Shown here piece after piece: positions 1 to 6,114 of a DNA stretch of 7,704 nucleotides. Source of the stretch: Actinomycetes bacterium. Its GTDB lineage: Bacteria > Actinomycetota > Acidimicrobiia > Acidimicrobiales > RAAP-2. The notes below the pieces were generated by a model, which ran no database searches, was not told where the DNA came from, and was given only the letters and a program-made list of their open reading frames with translations. The stretch is from contig JAKBCI010000077.1 in NCBI GenBank assembly GCA_021807965.1, positions 1-7,704 of the forward strand, written 5' to 3'. How positions within the stretch are numbered: position 1 is the first letter of the stretch; each line of letters opens with the position of its first letter. The position numbers were made by a program, and so were the translations under genes.

Positions 1-173
1 CCGGTGCGTCGGTCGTGATCTACGGGTACGCCAAGGGTGACCGAGCCGTGGCGCGCGTGCGCGCGGCCGCCGCGGCCGCGTACCTGGCCTCCTTGATAAA
101 GGTGCACGTCCGACTCGCCGAGGTGACCCGGGTCGCGGCCAACGAGTTCCGCATCGTCACGACGTCGCAGTAG
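1..173 (+). CDS. C-terminal fragment of a putative secreted/surface protein with an OmpA-like tail (5' end outside window)
   Basis: An open frame runs from the left edge (codons from base 3) to a TAG at 171-173, giving 56 residues. It starts GASVVIYGYAKGDRAVARVR, continues through an Ala-rich stretch, and ends IVTTSQ. A beta strand with a YGYAKG turn, a helix rich in R and A, then two strands resembles the end of an OmpA/MotB-like domain, where a 'GyAdx...N..LS..RA..V..yL' pattern is usual. From memory, similar Ala-rich tails end large secreted Thr/Ser-rich or fibronectin-like proteins of Acidimicrobiia. The usual peptidoglycan-contacting Asp and Arg cannot be confirmed, because the domain start is missing. 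It is the only plus-strand gene and converges on ogt. That the frame is coding is fairly likely; the family call is tentative. Confidence 0.55.
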   Translation, partial: GASVVIYGYAKGDRAVARVRAAAAAAYLASLIKVHVRLAEVTRVAANEFRIVTTSQ

Positions 174-218
174 CCGCGTCGACGCTCAGACCGATTCGTC
201 CTAGACGCTGGCGTGGGC

Positions 219-250
219 GTGTCGTCGGGCGTGTCGTCGGGCGTGGCGTC
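219..250. repeat. 12-base GC-rich tandem repeat, about 2.5 copies
   Basis: The unit GTGTCGTCGGGC is perfect at 219-230 and 231-242, followed by a degenerate third copy that begins GTGGCGTCG. It lies in the spacer between the convergent plus-strand fragment and ogt. The open frames over it look like compositional shadows with Arg/Ser-rich low-complexity products, so I treat it as non-coding. It may be a slippage product. Confidence 0.75.
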
Positions 251-288
251 GATCGGCGCGAGCGCGGCATCCACTCGGCGCCACGTTT

Positions 289-373
289 GTCGCCGTCGGA
301 TCTCGCGTGCACGCGGGCGCTGCGTGCGTCGCCGTCGGATCTCGCGTGCACGCGGGCGCTGCGTGCGTCGCCG
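289..373. repeat. Perfect 39-base tandem repeat, 2.2 copies, each with a hairpin
   Basis: Bases 289-327 and 328-366 are identical, and 367-373 begin a third copy before the match ends. Each unit holds a 12-base palindrome, CGCGTGCACGCG (304-315 and 343-354). An alternative hairpin has stem GCACGC/GCGTGC around a 7-base loop (309-327 and 348-366). The repeat fills part of the 233-base spacer (174-406) between two convergent genes. This suggests a transcription-ending or recently duplicated structural element, but no T-run follows. The unit length is a multiple of three, yet no convincing protein is encoded there. Confidence 0.9.
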
Positions 374-406
374 CTCCGCGCGCCACGCCGGCGCCGCACG
401 CGGCGG

Positions 407-880
407 CTACCTGCGGCGCTCGATGTCGAGCAATGCTCGTTTCATCGCTACGCCACCGGCGTAGCCGCCGAGACCGTTGCTCGCGACAACGCGGTGACAC
501 GGCACGACGAGCGGGAGTGGATTGCTCGCGTTGGCCCGCCCAACGGCGCGCGCGGCCCCGGGGCGGCCAACTCGTCGAGCCAGTTCGCCGTAGGTGACGG
601 TGTCGCCGTAGGGGATTCGTTCGAGTTGTGACCACACGGCGCGTTGAAACGCTGTTCCCTCCCAGCGCGTGGGCAAGTCGAACGTCGTTCGCTCGCGGGC
701 GACGTACGCCCGTAGCTGCTCGACGGCGTCGCACAGCACGCGTATCGCGCCGCCAGAGCGACCCCTCGGCACCGCGCGCGACGTCGGCAGTACGACACCG
801 GTGAGGTGATCGCCGTCGCTCGCGAGGACGAGTACGCCGAGCGGTGTGGTGACGGCCGTGGTGAATGTCGTGATGGTCAC
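407..880 (-). CDS. ogt: Methylated-DNA--protein-cysteine methyltransferase (O6-alkylguanine transferase)
   Basis: This 157-residue cytoplasmic repair protein moves the alkyl group from O6-alkylguanine (and O4-alkylthymine) in DNA to its own cysteine and is used up in doing so. The active-site motif PCHRV is at residues 127-131, with C128 the acceptor. RAVG at 111-114 supplies the arginine finger (R111), N120 in NPLP matches the conserved active-site Asn, and Y97 in the TVTYGEL helix-turn-helix matches the Tyr that rotates the phosphate. The C-terminal GGYAGG (138-143) and the length are normal for the family. The start is GTG at 880-878, overlapping the TGA of the upstream alkA by four bases (GTGA). 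A GAAGG sits 8-12 bases before it. The overlap implies translational coupling to the Ada-AlkA fusion, the same neighbour as in mycobacteria. Confidence 0.95.
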   Translation of the reverse strand: MTITTFTTAVTTPLGVLVLASDGDHLTGVVLPTSRAVPRGRSGGAIRVLCDAVEQLRAYVARERTTFDLPTRWEGTAFQRAVWSQLERIPYGDTVTYGELARRVGRPGAARAVGRANASNPLPLVVPCHRVVASNGLGGYAGGVAMKRALLDIERRR

Positions 881-2391
881 GATGGTGCCTTCGCTTTCTT
901 AGGTGGTGGTACTAGTAACGACCAGAGGTGGACCATGGCGTAGCTGCGCCACGGCCGCCAGTTGACGGCGAGCGCCGACAACTCGTTCGCGTCGCCCGAC
1001 GCGCCGAGCGCTGCGACCGCCCGCCTGACGCCGAGGTCCGTTGGCATGAAGGCGTCGGGGTCGCGCAGCGCCCGCATGGCCACGTACTCGGCCGTCCACG
1101 GGCCGACGCCAGGGAGTGCCACGAGCGACTGGCGCAGCGTCACGGGGTCCGCGCCGGGGTCGATCACGACGTCGCCCGCCGCCAAGGCTTCGGCGAGCGC
1201 AACGATGGCGCGGCGCCGGCTCGCCGGCATCGCGAAGGCGCCGGGGTTATCGCGGGCGAGCGCCACCAGCGCCGCCGGGGTGGGAAAGAGGTGCGTGATC
1301 CCGTCGCGCGGCTCGGGCAGGGGCTCACCGGCGGCCAGCACCAGGCGACCTAGCACGTTTCGTGCGCCGGCGACCGAGATCTGCTGTCCGACGACGGCGC
1401 GCACGGCGAGCTCGAAGCCGTCCACGGTGCCGGGCACGCGGCGTCCCGGCTCACTCGCGACGAGTCGCCCGATCAGTGGATCACTGCCCAGGGCGTCGAG
1501 GATGGCGACGGGATCGGCGTCGAGGTCGAGCAGCTGACGGCAGCGGGCGACGGCGGTCGTGAGGTCACGCAGATCCGACAGGTGCAGCGCCGCCTCGACG
1601 TAGACGGGACCGCGCGGCGCCGACTCGCCGGCGTTCAGCACGACGACGCCGGTTCCGTAGGGGAGACGGAGGCTACGCGCGTACTTCGAGCCCGCCACTG
1701 ACTCGACGCCACTCACCGCGCGCGCCGCGAGGAACCTCAAGACCGACTCGGGGCTACCGGGGCGCCGAGCGGCCAGTCGCAGTTGCACGCCTCGCGTGGC
1801 GGCGTCGCCACGGCCCGCACGAGGATCCGCGCTCACCCTCGATCGCAGCTCGCGCGGGGTGAGGGCGAACACCTGCTGGATCGTCTCGTTGCACTGGCGC
1901 AGGCTCGCAAAACCCGCGGCGAAGGCGACCTCGCAGACCGCCAGGTCAGTCGTCTCGAGCAGGGTTCGCGCACTCTGGCAGCGCTGCGCTCGTGCGAGCG
2001 CCAGCGGGCCGGTGCCGACTTCGGCGGTGATGAGCCGATTGAGCTGGCGCGCACTGTACCCGAGGCGCGAGGCGAGTCCCTCGACGCCGTCGCGGTCGAC
2101 GACGCCGTCACGGATGAGTCGCATGGCGCGCGCGACGACGTCGGCGCGCACGTTCCACTCGGGCGAGCCCGGTGTCGCGTCGGGTCGACAGCGCAGGCAG
2201 GCACGCAGTCCGGCCCGTTGGGCCGACGCCGTTGACGCGAAGAACTGCACGTTCTCGCGCTTGGGTGTCCGGGCTGGACAGCTGGGACGACAGTAGATGC
2301 CCGTGGAGAGAACGCCGACGATGAACCAGCCGTCGAAGCGCGCATCCTTGCTGCGCGCGGCTCGGTAGCACTGTTCAGGGTCGAGGCGCAC
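877..2391 (-). CDS. alkA: Ada-type regulator fused to 3-methyladenine DNA glycosylase II (Ada Zn domain / AraC HTH / AlkA)
   Basis: This 504-residue protein joins an alkylation sensor to a base-excision enzyme. Residues 1-75 form an Ada zinc domain with C34, C38, C65 and C68 (YCRPSC and CLRC). C34 aligns with E. coli Ada C38, which accepts methyl from phosphotriesters. Residues 85-185 are an AraC-type double helix-turn-helix (GVEGLASRLGYSARQLNRL; AVCEVAFAAGFASLRQCNET). Residues about 200-315 match the AlkA N-terminal domain. Residues about 320-490 are the HhH-GPD fold, with hairpin LPGVGPWTA (426-434) and catalytic D452 in MPTDLGVRR. Such enzymes remove 3-methyladenine and other alkylated bases. 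The architecture and the ogt partner match the mycobacterial ada/alkA-ogt operon. The start is GTG, with a weak upstream ribosome site, and is supported by the usual LDPEQCYRA beginning. Methylated C34 would be expected to switch on this operon; no operator was identified. Confidence 0.95.
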   Translation of the reverse strand: MRLDPEQCYRAARSKDARFDGWFIVGVLSTGIYCRPSCPARTPKRENVQFFASTASAQRAGLRACLRCRPDATPGSPEWNVRADVVARAMRLIRDGVVDRDGVEGLASRLGYSARQLNRLITAEVGTGPLALARAQRCQSARTLLETTDLAVCEVAFAAGFASLRQCNETIQQVFALTPRELRSRVSADPRAGRGDAATRGVQLRLAARRPGSPESVLRFLAARAVSGVESVAGSKYARSLRLPYGTGVVVLNAGESAPRGPVYVEAALHLSDLRDLTTAVARCRQLLDLDADPVAILDALGSDPLIGRLVASEPGRRVPGTVDGFELAVRAVVGQQISVAGARNVLGRLVLAAGEPLPEPRDGITHLFPTPAALVALARDNPGAFAMPASRRRAIVALAEALAAGDVVIDPGADPVTLRQSLVALPGVGPWTAEYVAMRALRDPDAFMPTDLGVRRAVAALGASGDANELSALAVNWRPWRSYAMVHLWSLLVPPPKKAKAPS

Positions 2392-2459
2392 CGACGTAGT
2401 GTGTCACGCCACCGGCGCCCTCGCTAGCGGAAATCGGACATCGCGGTGCCGGCCGCGGA

Positions 2460-4040
2460 CTAGTGCGTGACGGGGATGGACTGGGCGAAGGCGAAGTGGT
2501 TCTCGGGGTCGTAGCGCGACTTGAGCGCCATCAGGCGCTCGAGGTTGGTCCCGTAGTACGCCGTAGCCCAGTGCGCGAGCGTCGGATCAATGTAGTTCTG
2601 GTACGCGCCCGTCGTGGGATCAACGACGTTCGCCCCGAACCACGTCAGCCACCGCTCGCCGGCCGCCACCTCGGTGAGTGGCGTCGCGTCGGCCCACGAG
2701 TAGGTGGCCTGGATGCACGCCAGCTTGTCGCGGTGGACGAAGGCCGTTGCGTCCGCCGGCACGCGGTTGATCGCGCCGCCGTAGGCGTCAAAGGCGAGAC
2801 CGCCGCCCACGGTCGGCGCCTCGTCGTGCAGTCGTTCTACCGCGTCGACGAACTGGGCGACTCGCGCGCTGGACTGGGGCGCGTCGACGTAGCTCGACTT
2901 GGCCGAGTACGCCGAGCGCGACAGGGTGCCGTGAGGCCGTGAGGCGAGATGACAGGCGGCGATCGAGAGCCCCGAGCAGCCGGCCTCGATCGCCATCGCC
3001 GTAACGTACGCGCTCGATCCGACGAATTGGTAGGACGGCACCCCGACGCTCGTGTGGAGCGTCGCGAGGAGGCTCTCGAGCGTACTCGGCAGCCCACAGT
3101 AGACGCCGCTCACCTGTGCGAGGTAGCCGTAGTCGCCCTGGGCGAGCAGCTGGCAGTTCGACCAGAGCTCGTCGGGCGCGGCTACGATCCAGTGCTGCCA
3201 CGCCTCGAGCAGGGTGGCCGCGGCCGACCACGGAAACTGCAACGTGAACAACGAAACCTCGGGCAGTGGGTGGACGGTGAACTCCAAGGACGTCGCGATG
3301 GCGAAGTTGCCGCCACCCCCGCCCCGCGACGCCCAGAGCAGGTCGGCATTCTGGTGGTCGCTGGCCGTGAGCACCCGGGCGTCGCTGGTCACCGCTTCGA
3401 GCGAGCGCAGGTTGTCCGACGTGAGCCCGTAGCGACGACCGAAGACGCCGATGCCGCCGCCGAGCGCGAGTCCGGCGATTCCGACGCTCGGACAGGACCC
3501 CGCCGGGAGCAGCCGACCCCGGCGCCCGAGCTCGTTGTAGACGTCAATCAACTGGGCGCCGGCCCCGACGACGGCAGTTCCGGCTCGCGAGTCGAGCGAG
3601 ATCGACGAGAGCCGACTGACGTCGATCACCAGTCCCGGACAGCTCGAGTAGCCACCGTAGCTGTGGCCGCCCGAGCGCGCGGCGAAGGCCAGCCCGCGAG
3701 TCGTCGAGAAGTCGACGCAACGCGCGACGTCGTCCGCGCTCGCGCAGTACGCGATTGCCTGGGGATGCAGGTCGACGAACTTCGCGTTGTAGAGCAGGGC
3801 GTCGCTCGCGTAGGCGGCGTCAGCCGGCCGCACGAGCGAGCCAGTGAGCGAGGCGGCGAGACGTGCCCAGTCCGCTGACGTTGGTGGGCCGAGCGTGGTC
3901 GTCGTGGTCGTCGTGCTCGGCGCTCGCTCGCCGCCACGGGTTTCGAGGGCGAACCCGGCCGCGGCGACGCCGAGGACGGCGCCCACCTGGAGGCCCCGTC
4001 GAAGCAGCGTTCGTCGGTCGAATGGCGGTGGTGATCGCAC
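2460..4040 (-). CDS. Tat-exported BBE-like FAD-dependent oxidoreductase, predicted bicovalent flavin
   Basis: This 526-residue protein starts with a twin-arginine signal: DRRTLLRR (8-15), then a hydrophobic stretch at about 16-32. A Thr-rich linker follows (43-49). The FAD-binding PCMH fold spans about 85-260. H126 in RSGGHSYGG and C183 in GSCPSVG are the two positions that hold 8-alpha-histidyl and 6-S-cysteinyl FAD in berberine bridge-type enzymes. A Gly-rich loop is at 191-197 and RGGGGGNF at 239-246. The C-terminal BBE motif is at about 479-520 (YQNYIDPTL, SRYDPENHF). Family members oxidise sugars, alkaloids or other alcohols with O2; the substrate here cannot be told. The start is GTG at 4040-4038; an in-frame TAA four codons upstream rules out a longer protein. 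No lipobox Cys is seen, so it is probably soluble outside the membrane or held by the uncleaved signal. It appears to be a single gene between two operons. Confidence 0.92.
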   Translation of the reverse strand: MRSPPPFDRRTLLRRGLQVGAVLGVAAAGFALETRGGERAPSTTTTTTTLGPPTSADWARLAASLTGSLVRPADAAYASDALLYNAKFVDLHPQAIAYCASADDVARCVDFSTTRGLAFAARSGGHSYGGYSSCPGLVIDVSRLSSISLDSRAGTAVVGAGAQLIDVYNELGRRGRLLPAGSCPSVGIAGLALGGGIGVFGRRYGLTSDNLRSLEAVTSDARVLTASDHQNADLLWASRGGGGGNFAIATSLEFTVHPLPEVSLFTLQFPWSAAATLLEAWQHWIVAAPDELWSNCQLLAQGDYGYLAQVSGVYCGLPSTLESLLATLHTSVGVPSYQFVGSSAYVTAMAIEAGCSGLSIAACHLASRPHGTLSRSAYSAKSSYVDAPQSSARVAQFVDAVERLHDEAPTVGGGLAFDAYGGAINRVPADATAFVHRDKLACIQATYSWADATPLTEVAAGERWLTWFGANVVDPTTGAYQNYIDPTLAHWATAYYGTNLERLMALKSRYDPENHFAFAQSIPVTH

Positions 4041-4199
4041 GGCCTGACGTTACCGCCGACGCGTGCCCTCGACGGCCCGTCGGCAGCCCACCGAGCCACC
4101 CCACGACGCTGGGGCACTGCCGGGGCGACGTCTCGTGGGTTGGCCTCGCGGTCGCCGGACCACGGGTCCTCTCGTCGGACGCGGCGGCGCTAGGCCACC
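4041..4199. other. 159-base spacer with short GC hairpins, no gene
   Basis: This lies between the phosphorylase stop and the oxidase start. Three perfect short inverted repeats are visible: 4157-4169 (GGACC-acg-GGTCC), 4099-4114 (CCCCA-cgacgc-TGGGG) and 4070-4082 (CGACGG-c-CCGTCG). The first two lie 31 and 86 bases past the phosphorylase stop and could help end the sdh transcript, though no U-tract follows. The third is 30 bases before the oxidase GTG, where an operator could sit. Short GC stems are common by chance at this composition. I see no clear -10/-35 pair. Confidence 0.35.
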
Positions 4200-4970
4200 T
4201 CACGCTGAGCGGTCGAGCGCGATCGCGCCCTCGGCCGCGAGACGGAAGAGCCGTTCGCGCACGTCGTCGGCGTGCAGCCATCCCCGATGATCCCACTCGC
4301 GTACCAGCGAGTCGCCGGCGTAGAGGAGTTGGGCGAAGTTGATCCGGCGGTACCGCGCGACGGCGATGAAGGCGGCCGACTCCATGTCGACCATGGAACA
4401 GCCTTCGGCGACCCGTCGTTCAATGCGGCTGCGCGTCTCGCGAAAGATCGCGTCGGTCGTCCACGTGCGGCCGACGCGGTACGCGAGGTCGTGGTTCGCG
4501 AGCACCGCTTCGAGCGTCGCCACGCCGACCGGATCGGCGTTGATGACCCGCGAGGGCGCCGCGTAGTGGAAGCTCGTTCCCTCGTCGCGCAGGGCCGAGT
4601 CAACGACCATGACGTCGCCGAGCGACAGCTCCTCGACAAGGGCGCCCGCACCACCGCAGGCGACGACGCTCGTCATGCCGAGCGCGACCATCTCATCGAC
4701 GACGGCGGCGGCGAGGGGACCGCCCATACCGGGGTGCACGACCGCGACTCGACCGTCGGCGGTGCGCAACTCGTACACGGGGTTGGTGCCGATCTCGCTG
4801 CGCAGCCGGTAGAGCGGCGTGAGCACACCCTCGCGAGCGAGTCGCTCCAGCAGGTCGTTGAAGAAGCACAGCACTACGGGGCCGGGAACGCGGGGCCGTC
4901 GATGGATCATCGACGCCTCGAGCACGCCCGGTTCCGCGAGGTCGTCTTCGGTGAAGGGCAGGTCGTTCAC
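4200..4970 (-). CDS. Nucleoside phosphorylase, PNP/UDP family 1
   Basis: This 256-residue cytoplasmic enzyme should split a nucleoside with phosphate into base and ribose-1-phosphate. Family motifs in order: GMGGP (81-85), CGGAGAL (105-111), RDEGTSFHY (128-136), TTDAIFRET (171-179), and the ribose-binding MVDMES (193-198, with E197). GDS holds D220, near the place where purine-acting members carry their general-acid Asp (D204 in E. coli DeoD), whereas uridine phosphorylases lack it. The RDEGTSFHY motif is otherwise common in uridine phosphorylase-like members, so the base preference is left open. The protein has about 40 residues before the usual core, including IHRRPRVPGPVVLCFF. The start is GTG, overlapping the TGA of the SCP2-like gene by four bases (GTGA), so the two are probably translated together. 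It is the last gene of the sdh transcript. Confidence 0.88.
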   Translation of the reverse strand: MNDLPFTEDDLAEPGVLEASMIHRRPRVPGPVVLCFFNDLLERLAREGVLTPLYRLRSEIGTNPVYELRTADGRVAVVHPGMGGPLAAAVVDEMVALGMTSVVACGGAGALVEELSLGDVMVVDSALRDEGTSFHYAAPSRVINADPVGVATLEAVLANHDLAYRVGRTWTTDAIFRETRSRIERRVAEGCSMVDMESAAFIAVARYRRINFAQLLYAGDSLVREWDHRGWLHADDVRERLFRLAAEGAIALDRSA

Positions 4971-5332
4971 GCGCGCGGTCGGTGCGCGCCGACGAGCCAG
5001 TCGAGCAGCGCGACGAGCCCGTTCACGTCGCCGCGGACCTTCACGAGCCCCTCGCGCGGCGCGGTTGCGCTGTCGAGGTCGCCGCGAAAGATCCGACTGG
5101 CGTCGGCGTAGGCGATGCGGACTAGGGTATCAGCGGCGAGGTGGTCGCCGATCTCCACCGTCGCCCCCGAGCCGCGAAGCGTGAGGGTGAACGCGTGGGG
5201 GGTCTTCGTCGGCCCGTCGATCAATTCGACCACCACGCGCAGCGTCGCGTCGCTCGCCATCGGCACCGGACCGGCCGCGGCCAGGGTCGCGTTCAGGGTG
5301 GCGAACCACGCCTCGCTGGCGAACTCGGCCAC
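4967..5332 (-). CDS. SCP2 sterol-binding-domain-like small protein
   Basis: This 121-residue protein appears to be a single SCP2-type domain, a fold with a hydrophobic tunnel for lipids or other apolar ligands. The N-terminus has a helix (SEAWFATLNATLAAAG), and strands follow at about 31-75 (LRVVVELIDG, HAFTLTLRGSGATVEIG). The family-typical C-terminal half is at 70-113: LVRIAYADASRIFRGDLD, then ATAPREGLVKVRGDVNGL, then a closing helix LVALLDWLV. The EG-K-V-xGD pattern is the strongest sign. No signal peptide or membrane segment is seen. GTG starts two bases after the sdhB stop, and the gene's own TGA overlaps the phosphorylase start, so it lies in the middle of a coupled operon. No Shine-Dalgarno is visible, which fits reinitiation after sdhB. 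The ligand is unknown. A role in the lipid environment of the dehydrogenase would be speculation. Confidence 0.82.
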   Translation of the reverse strand: MAEFASEAWFATLNATLAAAGPVPMASDATLRVVVELIDGPTKTPHAFTLTLRGSGATVEIGDHLAADTLVRIAYADASRIFRGDLDSATAPREGLVKVRGDVNGLVALLDWLVGAHRPRA

Positions 5333-5334
5333 GA

Positions 5335-6114
5335 CTAGGGGGCGGGCTGAACGCCCGCCTCGGTGGCCGTTCGTTTGGTGCGCCGACGAATTTTACGACC
5401 GAGCCACGCCACCGGATCGTACGTGGCGTCAACGACCCGCTCCTTCAGCGCGATGATGGCGTTGTCGGTGATCTTGATGTGCTCGGGGCAGACCTCGGTG
5501 CAGCACTTGGTGATGTTGCAGTACCCCAGACCCATCTCCTCGCGCACGTACTCGCGCCGGTCGTTCTGGTCGAGCGGGTGCATCTCGAGTTCGGCGTAGC
5601 GGATGAAGAAGCGCGGCCCGGCGTAGTACTGCTTGTTCTCCTCGTGGTCGCGGATCACGTGGCAGACGTCTTGGCACATGAAGCACTCGATGCACTTGCG
5701 GAACTCCTGGCCGCGCTCGACGTCCTCTTGGTACATCCGGTAGCCGTCGGCGGGCATCGGTGGCGCCAACAGCGCGGGCACTCGCTCGGCCATCGCGAAG
5801 TTGAACGAGACGTCGGTCACCAGGTCACGGATGATCGGGAACGTCTTCATGGGGGTGACCGTCACCGGTCCTTCAGGCAGGTCGTCCATGCGCGTCATGC
5901 ACATCAGCCGGGGCTTGCCGTTGATCTCGGCGGCGCAGCTGCCGCACTTGCCGGCCTTGCAGTTCCAGCGACAGGCAAGGTCGGGCGCCTCGGTCGCCTG
6001 AATGCGGTGGATGACGTCGAGCACGACCTCGCCCTCGTTCTGGGCGATGGTGTACTCCTCGAAGTCGCCACCGCTGGCGTCGCCGCGCCAGACCCGCATC
6101 GTCACGTCAGCCAT
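5335..6114 (-). CDS. sdhB: Succinate dehydrogenase / fumarate reductase iron-sulfur subunit (Sdh1 type)
   Basis: This 259-residue electron-transfer subunit of complex II passes electrons from SdhA flavin to the membrane quinone site on the cytoplasmic face. The N-terminal ferredoxin domain binds [2Fe-2S] through C52, C57, C60 and C72 (NCKAGKCGSC, LMCM). The C-terminal domain has C141, C144, C147 and C151 (CIECFMCQDVCH) and C199, C205 and C209 (YCNITKCCTEVCP), enough for [4Fe-4S] and [3Fe-4S] clusters. C151 is followed by His, not the usual Pro, and C48 and C204 are extra. From memory these details, and the GEVVLDVI and RDLVTDVSFN segments, closely match mycobacterial Sdh1 (Rv0247c). The ATG shares one base with the sdhA TAA (TAATG), behind a near-perfect Shine-Dalgarno. 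A basic tail (GRKIRRRTKR, 239-248) ends the protein. Confidence 0.96.
   Translation of the reverse strand: MADVTMRVWRGDASGGDFEEYTIAQNEGEVVLDVIHRIQATEAPDLACRWNCKAGKCGSCAAEINGKPRLMCMTRMDDLPEGPVTVTPMKTFPIIRDLVTDVSFNFAMAERVPALLAPPMPADGYRMYQEDVERGQEFRKCIECFMCQDVCHVIRDHEENKQYYAGPRFFIRYAELEMHPLDQNDRREYVREEMGLGYCNITKCCTEVCPEHIKITDNAIIALKERVVDATYDPVAWLGRKIRRRTKRTATEAGVQPAP

Noticed and set aside
289..373. CRISPR array
   Set aside because: The copies are directly adjacent with no unique spacers, and there are only about two of them, so it is a plain tandem repeat.
201..734. Long minus-strand open frame, Arg/Ala-rich, across the repeat spacer and ogt
   Set aside because: It overlaps ogt in another frame, its product is low-complexity and Arg-rich, and ogt has a full set of family motifs. 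It is a GC-rich shadow.
2442..2457. Short hairpin CGCGG-tgccgg-CCGCG just after the oxidase stop, considered as a terminator
   Set aside because: The stem is only five pairs, no T-run follows, and such stems are common by chance at this GC content.
2392..2459. Promoter or Ada-type operator before alkA
   Set aside because: I could not find a convincing -10/-35 pair or a known Ada box in the 68 bases; read-through from the oxidase gene is also possible.
2949..3878. 309-residue plus-strand open frame opposite the oxidase
   Set aside because: It has no recognisable motifs, is rich in Arg/Glu/Val as expected from the antisense of a GC-rich gene, and the minus-strand oxidase is clearly real.
4272..5111. 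279-residue plus-strand open frame opposite the phosphorylase and SCP2-like genes
   Set aside because: It spans the antisense of two well-supported genes, shows no domain pattern, and would cross their junction. It is an antisense shadow.
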